DNA from: Verrucomicrobiota bacterium
GTDB taxonomy: Bacteria; Verrucomicrobiota; Verrucomicrobiia; Opitutales; UBA953
Direction of reading: 5' to 3'
Length of the DNA stretch: 50,540 nt
Assembly: GCA_030830965.1 (NCBI GenBank)
Contig: JAURLX010000016.1
Coordinates: 1 to 50,540, forward strand
Shown: piece after piece, positions 35,330-43,118 of the stretch
Position numbering within the stretch: the stretch's first letter is position 1
Layout: each line of letters opens with the position of its first letter
Translations under genes and position numbers: made by a program
Notes under the pieces: model-generated
Told to the model about the DNA's origin: nothing
The model's database searches: none
The model's input: only the letters and a program-made list of their open reading frames with translations

Positions 35330-35525
35330 GCTACGCCCTTGGTGTGCGAGTCTTCCTCCGAGGGCAAACGGATTAGACGCAGGGCCCGGATCTGCGCGGC
35401 GTCGGCTCCAGCGACGCGGCCCGCGCGGATGCCGCAAGGGATCCGCCGACGGCCTTGCTGCAGAACGGCGCGACAGGTCTCGCTTGCAGGGAAGGTCCGC
35501 CCGGGCCATTGGAGGGTATTCCGTC

Positions 35526-36272
35526 ATGCGCACCCAACTCCCCCTGCTCCTGGTCTCCGCCTGCCTCGCCGCCGCCCCGGTTCCGGAGGCCTCCATCGCC
35601 CGCAAGGGCGAGCTGCTGTTCTCGGACGATTTCTCGGGCGCGCAGCCCGACGCACGCTGGGTCAGGGTCGTCCCGACTTTCTCCGTCGACGGCGGCGTCC
35701 TCCGCGGGGTGCAGACACGGGTGAAGGACGAGCCGACCAAGGACGGCAAGGGCGTCGTCAAGGCTCATGCGGCCGTGCATGGTCTCAACGTCCCCACGAA
35801 GGACAGCGTGGTCGAAGTCAAGGTGCGCTTCGACGGCGCCACGATGATGGACGTCGAGCTGGACGACCGGGAATACACGGGGGCCCACTACGGGCACATC
35901 TGCCGGGCCCAGCTCCGCATCGATCCGAAGTCCGGCAAGGGCTCCGTGGTCATTATCGACGAGAAGGAGGGCGGCATGCGCAACGACATCCGCGCCATGA
36001 AGGATGACCCTTCCAAGAAGGGCGCGATGGCGAAGCTGCTCGTGGGCCGTTCCGCGAGCTTCCCGGCCGAAGTGGTCAAGGGCAAGTGGCACGCGCTCAC
36101 GGTCGAGATCGTGGGCGACCAGATTCGCGTCGTGCTGGACGGCAAGCCTGTGGCCTACCTGAAGTCTCCCGGCATCGCCCATGCCACGAAGAGCCGCTAT
36201 GAATTCGGAGTGGCCGGGCCGGGCGGGGTGTTCGACGACCTCAAGGTCTACGCCGCTTCGCCGGCTAACTGA
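35526..36272 (+). CDS. Secreted DUF1080/lamin G-like protein
   Basis: A 248-residue protein. The start at 35526 gives a signal peptide (MRTQLPLLLVSACLAAAP); an upstream in-frame extension to 35142 would lie opposite the tgt fusion gene and is rejected. The mature protein is a single concanavalin/DUF1080-like beta-sandwich: LLFSDDFSGAQPDARWVRVV, VVEVKVRFDGATMMDVELDD, GKWHALTVEIVGDQIRVVLD, and an ending FGVAGPGGVFDDLKVY. Such domains bind or hydrolyse saccharides. It diverges from tgt across 196 bp in which I see no RNA gene or clear regulatory element. Confidence 0.75.
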   Translation: MRTQLPLLLVSACLAAAPVPEASIARKGELLFSDDFSGAQPDARWVRVVPTFSVDGGVLRGVQTRVKDEPTKDGKGVVKAHAAVHGLNVPTKDSVVEVKVRFDGATMMDVELDDREYTGAHYGHICRAQLRIDPKSGKGSVVIIDEKEGGMRNDIRAMKDDPSKKGAMAKLLVGRSASFPAEVVKGKWHALTVEIVGDQIRVVLDGKPVAYLKSPGIAHATKSRYEFGVAGPGGVFDDLKVYAASPAN

Positions 36273-36346
36273 GCCGGCTGCGTGGCGGCTGCGGCGGCGG
36301 TTGCGCCGCCCTTGCCATCCTCGCCCCGGCGGGCAGAATCAATGAC

Positions 36347-37642
36347 ATGAAAAGGGAGGCACTCGAGGGCGTGATGCAGCGAGCGGCACGGCTCGCCCAG
36401 GACGGCGAGGTCGAGAAGGCCGAGGCCACCTATGAGAAGGCCCTCCGTGAGTCCGAGGTCAGCTCGGTCGCGGAGGTCGACTACGTGCTGGGCGAATACG
36501 CCGAGTTTCTCGGGCACGTCGGCCGTCACCCCCGCGCCATCGAGTTCAGCCGGCTGCGCTGCAACCTGAGGGGGCAGCACGCGCCCGAGCGCAGCGAGGT
36601 CTTCGTGGCCGGCCTCATCGACCTGGCCACGGCCTGCCGGCGCGGCGACGAGAACGAGGAGGCGGAGAAGGCGCTGCATCAGGCCATCGCGATCATGGAG
36701 GAGGACGAGCCGTCGTTCCGCCGCACGCTCAGCAACGCGCTGCTCTGCCTCTCCTACCACCAGCGCGAGACGAAGCGGCACGAGGCGTGTCTCGAGTCCT
36801 GCGAGCGGGCCCTGCGGCTGCGGCTCGAAGACGACGATGAGTGCCCGCCGCTGGAATTGGCCCGTTGCCAGATGGCGGTGGCCCGCGCCGCCATCCACCC
36901 GGGCCGCCTGGCGCGCTGCCGTGAGATGCTGGAGGCGTGCCTGCCCGTCCTCGAGCGTCTCGGCGAGGAGGAGGACGAGCCGGCGGTGGTCAGCGGCATG
37001 GAGAACATGGCCGACCTGCTGGAGCTCGAGGGCCGGATCGACGAGGCCAAGGCCTGGGCCGCGCGTGGCGTGGCGCGCATCCTCGCCAAGCCCGATCCGG
37101 CCAAGTTCGGGATCCTCACCCGGCTGCGCCGCCAGCTCGGCGGCTACTGCGAGACGCTGGGCGACTACGCCGAGGGGGACGAGCAGCGCCGCATCTCCCA
37201 CCTCGAGCATGTCGAGCGCTTCGGCGATGACCATCTGGAGACCGTCGGCGCGCTGCAGGTCCGTGCCAACTACCTGGTGGGACGTCTCCGTTACGCCGAG
37301 GCGGAGCCCCTGCTTCGCCGGGTCCTGGATGACTCGCTCCGTCTGCTCAAGGCGGACGACGTCGACCTCAGCCGTCCTTACAACAACATGGGGTTCTGCC
37401 TGCTGCATCTCGATCGGCTCGAGGAGGCGGAGGCGATGCTGGACCGTTCGGGGCTGATCCTGTCCGGGAACGACGACCCGTTGAAGCTGGCCTTCCACGA
37501 CAAGAATCTCGGCATCCTGCGCAGCAAGCAGGGCCGGCCCGAAGAGGCCGACGTCCATTTCCGCAAGGCGCTTGCCGTCTTCAAGTCCAAGGGTCCCGGC
37601 ATGGCCGCCTTCGTGGCCGAGATCGAGCGCTGGATGCGCTGA
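36347..37642 (+). CDS. TPR-repeat protein, cytoplasmic
   Basis: A 431-residue protein without a signal peptide. It is rich in 34-residue helical pairs (VMQRAARLAQDGEVEKAEAT, KALHQAIAIMEEDEPSFRRT, PYNNMGFCLLHLDRLEEAEA, EEADVHFRKALAVFKSKGPG) and strongly acidic/basic, as is typical of tetratricopeptide scaffolds. It follows the lamin G-like gene by 74 bp on the same strand. No enzymatic domain is visible. The function is unknown; a protein-interaction adaptor is the family-level inference. Confidence 0.8.
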   Translation: MKREALEGVMQRAARLAQDGEVEKAEATYEKALRESEVSSVAEVDYVLGEYAEFLGHVGRHPRAIEFSRLRCNLRGQHAPERSEVFVAGLIDLATACRRGDENEEAEKALHQAIAIMEEDEPSFRRTLSNALLCLSYHQRETKRHEACLESCERALRLRLEDDDECPPLELARCQMAVARAAIHPGRLARCREMLEACLPVLERLGEEEDEPAVVSGMENMADLLELEGRIDEAKAWAARGVARILAKPDPAKFGILTRLRRQLGGYCETLGDYAEGDEQRRISHLEHVERFGDDHLETVGALQVRANYLVGRLRYAEAEPLLRRVLDDSLRLLKADDVDLSRPYNNMGFCLLHLDRLEEAEAMLDRSGLILSGNDDPLKLAFHDKNLGILRSKQGRPEEADVHFRKALAVFKSKGPGMAAFVAEIERWMR

Positions 37643-37653
37643 GGAGTCGGCTG

Positions 37654-38082
37654 CTAGTATCGCCTGCAGGTCAGCCCGACGCCCAGGAGCAGCAGGATGC
37701 CGCCCAGCAGGCAGCCGGCTCCCCATTCCAGGCTGGTCACATTCTTCGTGAAATCGGTGAGCAGGCCGCCCAGCGTGCCGGTGAGCTGGTCGGCCAGGTC
37801 GCTGACCACGGGGATGCGTACGCTTTCCTCACGACGAATGAAGAGGGAGGCTAAGGTGCCTGTCGCGCCGAGCCCGGTCAGGAGGAGCCATCCCGTGCGT
37901 CCGACCGCGGAAAGCAGGAGGGACAGGGCGGCGATGCCGAGCAGCAGGTGGAATCGGCCGGTCGACACGTCGTCGAGCTGGATCTCGACCAGCATCGTGC
38001 GGACGAGGGGCCCGACCGCGCCGGCTCCGAGCAGGACCGAGGCGACGATACCGACCGCCCGTGGGACGTACGCCGTCGCCAT
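37654..38082 (-). CDS. Small membrane protein, unknown function
   Basis: A 142-residue protein with about four hydrophobic segments: AVGIVASVLLGAGAVGPLV at the N-terminus, FHLLLGIAALSLLLSAVG, TGWLLLTGLGATGTLASLF, and AGCLLGGILLLLGVGLTC just before the C-terminal CRRY. A soluble stretch (about 85-120) separates the third and fourth. I do not recognise the family. It starts three bases after the stop of the DUF4870-like gene, so the two are co-transcribed. It converges on the TPR gene with an 11-bp gap. Confidence 0.65.
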   Translation of the reverse strand: MATAYVPRAVGIVASVLLGAGAVGPLVRTMLVEIQLDDVSTGRFHLLLGIAALSLLLSAVGRTGWLLLTGLGATGTLASLFIRREESVRIPVVSDLADQLTGTLGGLLTDFTKNVTSLEWGAGCLLGGILLLLGVGLTCRRY

Positions 38083-38085
38083 GCC

Positions 38086-38445
38086 TTACTTCACCAGCCG
38101 GAGGATCGCGGGATAACGGTAGATCTTGCCCTCGGTGGCACGGATCAGGCCGATGATGCCGAGCACCAGCACGGCCACGCCGAGGGCGATCAGCATCAGG
38201 ATGCCGATGCCGATGCAGGAGAGCAGGCCGGAGGCGAGGGCGTAGATCAGGACACTGATCTGGAAGTTCAGGTGCTCCTTCCCGGCCTTGTTGATGAAGG
38301 CGCTCTCGTCCTTCTTGATCAGCCAGATGATCAGCGTGGAGATGATGCCGAAACCGACCAGCGAAAGCACGTGCATGATGAGCGCCAGGTTCTTTTCGTC
38401 GGAGCTCGGGACGGGGTCCGCTTCTTGTAGCACAGGAGGTTCCAT
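38086..38445 (-). CDS. DUF4870/Tic20-like membrane protein
   Basis: A 119-residue protein. A soluble N-terminus is followed by three hydrophobic helices with the pattern of the DUF4870 family: NLALIMHVLSLVGFGIISTL, then IIWLIKKDESAFINKAGKEH and LNFQISVLIYALASGLLSCI, then IALGVAVLVLGIIGLIRATE and EGKIYRYPAILRLVK. The INKAGKEHLNFQ segment is characteristic of the family. The role is unknown. It is co-transcribed with the small membrane protein downstream. A possible -35 TTGAAA lies upstream but the -10 is weak. Confidence 0.78.
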   Translation of the reverse strand: MEPPVLQEADPVPSSDEKNLALIMHVLSLVGFGIISTLIIWLIKKDESAFINKAGKEHLNFQISVLIYALASGLLSCIGIGILMLIALGVAVLVLGIIGLIRATEGKIYRYPAILRLVK

Positions 38446-38487
38446 GCCTGACCTATGCTGGCTTCATGGGATGTTTCAACACATCTT

Positions 38488-38514
38488 CGGAGGCGGCCCG
38501 TCGCGAGGCCTCCG
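38488..38514 (-). terminator. Possible terminator hairpin after lexA
   Basis: CGGAGGC (38488-38494) can pair with GCCTCCG (38508-38514) across a 13-nt loop. It lies seven bases past the lexA stop and ahead of the DUF4870 start on the same strand. No T-tract follows on the minus strand, so it is a weak candidate only. Confidence 0.3.
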
Positions 38515-38520
38515 CCCGAT

Positions 38521-39183
38521 TTAGCCGATCTTCTTCATGACCTGCCTGGCGATGCCCTGGATGGTCAGCGAGGAGGTCGGGATGAGGTTCGGATAATTCG
38601 CGTTCTCTGCTTTGAGGAAGACCTTGTTGCCCTGCTTGATCAGGCGCTTGAGGGTGGTCTCGCCGTCGATGAGGGCGGCCACGATATCCCCGTGCTTGGG
38701 CACGCCGGGCTCCACGATGACGGTGTCACCGTCATGGATGTCGGCATCGATCATGGAATCGCCTCTCACGCGCAGCGCGAAGGACTGCGGGGGGCGTCGC
38801 CTGGCCCCGGCGGGGATCTGGGCCTGCATCTCCTGGACGGCGCCGGACGATTCGGTGAAATCGGGGAAGCCCGCGGCGATCGAGCCGAGCACGCGGACAC
38901 CCTCGAGTTCCAGCGCGTCCTCGCCGGGGCCCTCGTAGCGGATAACGACCTCGGAAAGGTCCTCGGTCGCCGGGGCGGTGATCTTGTAGGCGCGGGCGGC
39001 GCCCGGGATGCGCTGGATGACGCCCTTGCGCTCCAGGGCCTGGAGATGTCCGAACACCGCATTGGTGGAGGCGAACCGGAACTTGGCCTGGATGTCCCGG
39101 ATGCTGGGCCAGTAAGAATGCCTGGCGACGTGGTCCTTCATGTATTGGAGGATGGCGGCCTGCTTCTTGGTGAGTGCTTCCAT
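38521..39183 (-). CDS. lexA: LexA repressor, SOS regulator
   Basis: I place the start at ATG 39183 (MEALTKKQAAILQYM), giving 220 residues. The ATG at 39201 would add six residues but lies inside the operator, between the two LexA boxes. The winged helix is residues 1-65 (SYWPSIRDIQAKFRFASTNA, VFGHLQALERKGVIQR). The self-cleavage site is A104-G105 (SIAAGFPDF). The Ser-Lys dyad is S143 (GDSM) and K179 (TTLKRL). All parts of a working LexA are present. RecA-stimulated autocleavage would derepress DNA-repair genes. Its promoter carries two tandem GAAC-N4-GTTC-type boxes, so autoregulation is expected. Confidence 0.95.
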   Translation of the reverse strand: MEALTKKQAAILQYMKDHVARHSYWPSIRDIQAKFRFASTNAVFGHLQALERKGVIQRIPGAARAYKITAPATEDLSEVVIRYEGPGEDALELEGVRVLGSIAAGFPDFTESSGAVQEMQAQIPAGARRRPPQSFALRVRGDSMIDADIHDGDTVIVEPGVPKHGDIVAALIDGETTLKRLIKQGNKVFLKAENANYPNLIPTSSLTIQGIARQVMKKIG

Positions 39184-39186
39184 GGT

Positions 39187-39198
39187 GAACGGATGTTC
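39187..39198. promoter_or_regulatory. LexA box 1, perfect GAAC-N4-GTTC
   Basis: GAACGGATGTTC is an exact GAAC-N4-GTTC palindrome, the core of the Bacillus-type (DinR) LexA box. It ends three bases from the lexA ATG and overlaps the predicted -10 region. Confidence 0.8.
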
Positions 39199-39221
39199 CA
39201 TGAATAGATGTTCACTGTCAA
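39193..39221 (-). promoter_or_regulatory. lexA promoter
   Basis: On the minus strand a perfect -35 TTGACA (39221-39216) is followed after 17 bp by GAACAT (39198-39193; 3 of 6 matches to TATAAT). The -10 to ATG(39183) distance is nine bases, so the transcript would have almost no 5' leader. Both LexA boxes overlap the spacer and -10, a classic repression geometry. Confidence 0.6.
39202..39213. promoter_or_regulatory. LexA box 2, GAAT-N4-GTTC (one half-site mismatch)
   Basis: GAATAGATGTTC differs from the palindromic consensus at one base of one half-site. It starts 15 bp from box 1 and lies in the spacer of the predicted lexA promoter. Confidence 0.7.
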
Positions 39222-39284
39222 GAACCCCCTTTCCAGCAGGGGGGTGATTCCTTTTTCAGGCCTCCATCCCCTGGTTATCCCACG

Positions 39285-39307
39285 AAAAAGGCCGCTTATG
39301 CGGCCTT
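39285..39307 (-). terminator. Rho-independent terminator of the LpoB-type operon
   Basis: Read on the minus strand, AAGGCCGC-ATAA-GCGGCCTT forms a perfect 8-bp stem with a 4-nt loop and runs into a T5 tract (39289-39285). It lies 21 bp after the stop of the LpoB-like gene. Confidence 0.88.
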
Positions 39308-39328
39308 GTCCGGGGCTTCTTCGGCCGC

Positions 39329-39919
39329 TCAGAAGCCGACCTGGTTGCGGGTGCCCTGCTTGGTGATGATCTTTTCCTCTTCCCAGTCGGCCAGTCCGGT
39401 TTTGACGTTGGTCAGGCTCAGCTGGAACACGAAGGAGGTCTGACGTACGTTCCCCGCGGCGGCGCGGGTCTCGATTATCTTCCCCGAGAGGGTGAAGTCG
39501 GGGAGGATTGGCTTCGCCTGTTCGCCTCCGAGGAATGCCGCGTTGCGACGGGCTTCGGCCGCGGCGAGGTCGGCCGGGCCGCCGAAGCCGGCCGCCTTGG
39601 CCACGCCGACCTTGCCGCTGCGGGTCAGCGAGACGGTGATCTTCTTGGTCAGGAGGTCGGTGTCGAAGTTGACCGCGGTGTCGTTGGTCAGGTTGCCCAT
39701 CATGAAAATCGGACGCTGTCCGCTGCGGCTTGCGCCCGCGAAGGCGGGCGAGTCGTAGAGCGACTGGAGCATCGCGTCCGCGGCGTTGGCGAAGTCCTGG
39801 ATGTCGATCTGGTCGAGGGAGACGATGCCGGCGCCCTTGTTGGGGTCGACGTAGACGGCCTGCTGGGTCTGGCAGCCGGTGAAGGCCGCGAGGGTCAGGA
39901 GAGGGAGGAGCTTGTTCAT
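39329..39919 (-). CDS. LpoB-like lipoprotein (penicillin-binding protein activator)
   Basis: A 196-residue lipoprotein with the lipobox LAAFTGC (Cys16). The mature domain follows the LpoB/YcfM pattern: SLDQIDIQDFANAADAMLQS, RPIFMMGNLTNDTAVNFDTD, LLTKKITVSLTRSGKVGVA, and the closing strand SFVFQLSLTNVKTGLADWEE. In enterobacteria LpoB is an outer-membrane lipoprotein that reaches through the peptidoglycan to activate PBP1B. It is the last gene of a four-gene operon with YcfL- and COG3014-like proteins and is followed by an intrinsic terminator. The PBP partner is not in the window. Confidence 0.8.
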   Translation of the reverse strand: MNKLLPLLTLAAFTGCQTQQAVYVDPNKGAGIVSLDQIDIQDFANAADAMLQSLYDSPAFAGASRSGQRPIFMMGNLTNDTAVNFDTDLLTKKITVSLTRSGKVGVAKAAGFGGPADLAAAEARRNAAFLGGEQAKPILPDFTLSGKIIETRAAAGNVRQTSFVFQLSLTNVKTGLADWEEEKIITKQGTRNQVGF

Positions 39920-39930
39920 GATGGTTCAGT

Positions 39931-40332
39931 TCAGCGGGTTTCGGAGATGATGATCCGGTACTTCTTGGCGCGGGGGCTGGTGGCCACGGCCGAGAAGTTG
40001 GTGGTGCCGACGGGCAGGGTGACCTGCCGGGCGACTTCAATCACGCCGGGGAGCGGCGCACCCTCGGCATCCAGCCAGACGACGGTGTACTTGGCGTGCT
40101 GCTGGTTTCGCGTGGTGTTCCGTAGCGAGAAGATGACCTTGAGCGACGAGCCGTCCTCGGCGATCGCGGTCCGCACATCGACGGGCTGGGCGGCTTCCGC
40201 CAAGGTGGAGTTGGACGAGCTGTACTCGAAGCCCGGTATGCCTTCCTGTCCTGAAGCCTCGTTGGGCGTGCCAGGCTGGGTGCAGGCGATGAGGGTGAAG
40301 GCCGCGAGGGCCGGGAGAATCTGGGTTTTCAT
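39931..40332 (-). CDS. YcfL-like (DUF1425) lipoprotein
   Basis: A 133-residue protein with a lipobox-like LAAFTLIAC (Cys17). The mature domain has the YcfL pattern: an N-terminal strand (VDVRTAIAEDGSSLKVIFSL), RNTTRNQQHAKYTVVWLDAE, GAPLPGVIEVARQVTLPVGT, and the C-terminal AVATSPRAKKYRIIISE. In E. coli ycfL lies directly upstream of lpoB, and the same order is kept here (11-bp gap). It overlaps the COG3014-like gene by 4 bp (ATGA). The biochemical role is unknown; the context points to cell-wall synthesis control. Confidence 0.75.
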   Translation of the reverse strand: MKTQILPALAAFTLIACTQPGTPNEASGQEGIPGFEYSSSNSTLAEAAQPVDVRTAIAEDGSSLKVIFSLRNTTRNQQHAKYTVVWLDAEGAPLPGVIEVARQVTLPVGTTNFSAVATSPRAKKYRIIISETR

Positions 40333-41765
40333 CGGGATTTGAGGACGGTGGTCTGGACGGAGAACGGGCCGCCGGCGGCGGGCGTCCGGCAGCTGAGGAT
40401 CACGGCGCGGGCATCAGGAAGCTTCTGCTTCACGGTGCTGGCGCCGTCGACGCAAAGTCCGATTTCGGAGCCGGCCGGAACGACCAGTCGCGCCAGGGTG
40501 ATCCGCTTGGGCAGGGTGGACCAGTTGCGCAGGTCGGCCTGGGCGGACTGCGTGGTGTAGACGTTGGTGGCCACGAGGGTCGCCAGCGAGAGGAAGCTGC
40601 CGCCGAGACCGCCGCTCCGGTTCGCCGACTCCTGCGCCGCCTTGTTGGCCGCGTAGGCGGCGATGCCCTTGACCACGGCGCTGCCGATCGCCCGGTTGCG
40701 CGCGATGGGGTATTCGTCGTTGAACTCCTGCGCCGCGAGGGCGTCGACGTTCACGATCTCCTCGCCCCGCTGCGTGACGGATCCGGCGGAGACCGTGATC
40801 TCGGCCTGTCCGGGCACGGGGTGCAGCTCGGGCAGGGCCACCGACACGATGGGCGCGCTGGTGTCGAGGAGGATGAACGGGAAGGTGAACTTGTTCTCGG
40901 TCCAGAGGGGCGAACGCCCCGATTCGTGCAGGACGTAGACGATGGTCTCGCCGGGGGCGGAGGGGGCGCGGCCGGAGGCGGCGTCCGCCAGGTCGGCCTT
41001 CACGGCGGAGCAGCCGGGCGCGAGCACGGAGGCCAGCTCGAGGGACTTGCGCGCGCGCTCGACGTCGCCCGCTCCTTCCGCGCGGTGCAGGAAGAAGGCT
41101 CCGTGCAGCCAGGAGGTGAAGGGGTTGACGTAGTCCTTGTAGGCGGGGAGGTCCTTGATCAGGGCCTTGGCCGCCGCGCTGGCCGCGACGACGGCGTCAT
41201 TGCGCGCCGCTTCGCTCGAACGGGCGTCGGCCACGGAGGCCGCGGCGCCTTCCTCCGAGGCTATCCTCGCCTTCTCGGTGGCGAGCCGACGGGCGTCCTC
41301 CTGTCGGAATAGCGCCCGGTTCATCGCCACGCGCGCCTTGGCCCCTTCGCCCGACTGCAGGAGGCAGAGCGCCTGGTAGGTGGCGGCCAGGGTCCGGTCG
41401 TAGGCGCGGCCGCGGTAGGGCAGGGCGTAAGGGTTGCTGAACGCGGAGATGCCCTCGGCGCTGAGGGAGACCTCGGGCGCGGCGTCGTAGGCGGAGAAGA
41501 GCGATTCGGCCTCCTCCATGGTGCGCGCGGCCTCGGCCGGCCTGTCGCTGGCGCGTTGCACAGAGGCGAGCTTGAGCTTGTGGATGACGGCGTCGTTGGG
41601 CTGCGCCTCGGCGGCCAGCGCGGTCGCGGCCTCTAGCGAGGCCGCGTAGTCGCCGACGGCGAACGTCTCGTCCACCAGCGCCGCCTGGTTCGCGAAGTCG
41701 GACGTGCAGCCGGAAACACCGGCGAGTGCCGCCAGGAGCAACGATTTCAGGGCGCGCGCGGCCAT
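40329..41765 (-). CDS. COG3014-like lipoprotein with N-terminal helical repeats
   Basis: A 478-residue protein with a lipobox LAGVSGC (Cys20). The N-terminal half is TPR-like (VGDYAASLEAATALAAEAQP, LAATYQALCLLQSGEGAKAR, VAMNRALFRQEDARRL). The C-terminal half is beta-rich (GETIVYVLHESGRSPLWTEN, SVALPELHPVPGQAEITVSA) and contains a hydrophobic IGSAVVKGIAAYAANKAAQE segment. This is the arrangement of the uncharacterised COG3014 family, which in several Gram-negative genomes sits beside LpoB- and YcfL-like genes as it does here. It is preceded 7 bp upstream by the PEGA-like gene. A relic of its N-terminal region lies at 43119-43161. Confidence 0.72.
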   Translation of the reverse strand: MAARALKSLLLAALAGVSGCTSDFANQAALVDETFAVGDYAASLEAATALAAEAQPNDAVIHKLKLASVQRASDRPAEAARTMEEAESLFSAYDAAPEVSLSAEGISAFSNPYALPYRGRAYDRTLAATYQALCLLQSGEGAKARVAMNRALFRQEDARRLATEKARIASEEGAAASVADARSSEAARNDAVVAASAAAKALIKDLPAYKDYVNPFTSWLHGAFFLHRAEGAGDVERARKSLELASVLAPGCSAVKADLADAASGRAPSAPGETIVYVLHESGRSPLWTENKFTFPFILLDTSAPIVSVALPELHPVPGQAEITVSAGSVTQRGEEIVNVDALAAQEFNDEYPIARNRAIGSAVVKGIAAYAANKAAQESANRSGGLGGSFLSLATLVATNVYTTQSAQADLRNWSTLPKRITLARLVVPAGSEIGLCVDGASTVKQKLPDARAVILSCRTPAAGGPFSVQTTVLKSR

Positions 41766-41772
41766 GTTCCGT

Positions 41773-42903
41773 TCAGCGGATGATGACGGTGCTGTCGGGC
41801 AGCTTCTTCGCGTCGACCTTGGTGTCGGACTTTTCGTCGATCTTGTTGTCGACCTTCACGTCCATCTTGAAGCCGCTCTGCGCGAGCATCTGCGCCTCGG
41901 CACGCACGCGGGCCACTTGGGCGTCGGTCAGCTTGGTGCCGATCTTCAGGGCCTCGAGGTACGAGATCTGTTCACGCCAGCGGGTGAGCGCGGCGTCGTC
42001 AGGCCGAATGACGGGGTGCAGCTTCAGGTTCTTGTTCACGCGCACCCTCTGGGTCCAGGGCTCGAAGCCGTTGCGCTGCAAGGAGACGGTGTGCAGGCCT
42101 TCCGGGAGGTAGAGCGGCTCGTCGCCGGAGACCGTGCCGACGGTGATGCCGTCGACGACCAGGGTGAAGCCGGTCAGCTTGACCTGCAGGCTCTCCGGGC
42201 TGCGGCGCACGATGTTGTCCTTGTCGATGACGATCGAGGGGAAGGAAAGGTCGTCGGCGACGATGGAGACGGGCACGGGGATGTCGTTCGCGTTGCGCGC
42301 AGGAGCCTTGGTGAAGGCCGCGGCGATGGCCTCGCCGGCCTTGGCGGCGATGCTGTCGGCCAGGGCGGACGACTGCTCGTCGGCGGGGATCACGGGGTCG
42401 TTCAGGGAGAAGTCCTTGGCCTCGCCGGAAGCGACGGCGGCGTTGGCTCTGGCCACGTCGATCACGCGCCAGGACAGGGTGGCGGCCATGCGGCGCTGCT
42501 CCTGGCCGAAGACGGTCGCGGTGGCGGTGCTGAACTGTGCGACGGTGACATCGATGAGGTACACCGCCCCGCGCCCGCGCGCCTCGATGATCATCTGGGG
42601 TTCGGTCTGGGCGGGGTTCTCGGTCGGGGAGATGGAGACGCCCGAACCGGAGGCCTTGGAGGCCAGCTTGGGGGCGATGAGGTTGGCGAAGGCGGCGGCG
42701 TTCTGCGACGAGGCACGCATGACGAGGAGGCCGGAGCGGTCGGAGGGCTGAGGCTGCTTCACGTCGACTTCGATGGTGACGGTGGTCTTGGACTTGTTGC
42801 CCGCCTCCTCCGTCTTGGTGTTGGTCTGCACCTGGGTGTTCTGGGCCAGGACAGGGGACAGGGTCGCGCTGATTGCGATCAGGGTGCAGAGGATCGATTT
42901 CAT
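41773..42903 (-). CDS. Periplasmic protein with PEGA-like domain
   Basis: A 376-residue protein with a signal peptide (MKSILCTLIAISATLSPVLA). The middle (about 60-200) resembles a periplasmic secondary-messenger or CsgG-like alpha/beta unit (AVYLIDVTVAQFSTATATVF, QRRMAATLSWRVIDVARANA). Near residues 245-295 lies a PEGA-type strand set (VVDGITVGTVSGDEPLYLPE, GLHTVSLQRNGFEPW). The C-terminus is charged and repetitive (VDNKIDEKSDTKVDAKKLPD). As first gene of the LpoB-type operon it may be an extra component of a PBP-activating envelope complex; that is inference from position. The family assignment is partial. Confidence 0.65.
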   Translation of the reverse strand: MKSILCTLIAISATLSPVLAQNTQVQTNTKTEEAGNKSKTTVTIEVDVKQPQPSDRSGLLVMRASSQNAAAFANLIAPKLASKASGSGVSISPTENPAQTEPQMIIEARGRGAVYLIDVTVAQFSTATATVFGQEQRRMAATLSWRVIDVARANAAVASGEAKDFSLNDPVIPADEQSSALADSIAAKAGEAIAAAFTKAPARNANDIPVPVSIVADDLSFPSIVIDKDNIVRRSPESLQVKLTGFTLVVDGITVGTVSGDEPLYLPEGLHTVSLQRNGFEPWTQRVRVNKNLKLHPVIRPDDAALTRWREQISYLEALKIGTKLTDAQVARVRAEAQMLAQSGFKMDVKVDNKIDEKSDTKVDAKKLPDSTVIIR

Positions 42904-43072
42904 CGGGTTTTTCTCATTCTTTCCGCCGTGACGGTCAGAGCAACGGCATTTTGAGACTGAAAGCCGTATGCCCCTTCTGCAAATCGCCCGCTTTTCAGCA
43001 GGCAGCTGCCTTGCGCGGCATCCCGATCCAGCCGCCCTTCATCTGCATCTCCCATCCGAACCCCTGCCTCCG

Positions 43073-43100
43073 TCCCTAGCCCTGTCCCTGCCCCTCTCAG
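43073..43100 (+). repeat. C-rich CCCTGY repeat (copy 1 of 2)
   Basis: A 28-bp block built of CCCTGT/CCCTGC hexamers matches 47295-47322 at 24 of 28 positions on the same strand. Both copies are intergenic. Confidence 0.45.
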
Positions 43101-43118
43101 CGCCCATGTCCCGGCGGT

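Noticed and set aside
35142-35525. N-terminal extension of the lamin G-like protein
   Set aside because: It overlaps the start of the divergent tgt gene and places a clear signal peptide in the middle of the protein.
35330-35525. Possible RNA gene between tgt and the lamin G-like gene
   Set aside because: GC-rich arms can pair, but there is no tRNA cloverleaf or other recognised RNA pattern.
39225-39243. CCCCCT/AGGGGG hairpin upstream of lexA as a terminator
   Set aside because: A run of T follows on the plus strand but there is no plus-strand gene before it; the stem is more likely incidental in the upstream DNA of the lexA promoter.
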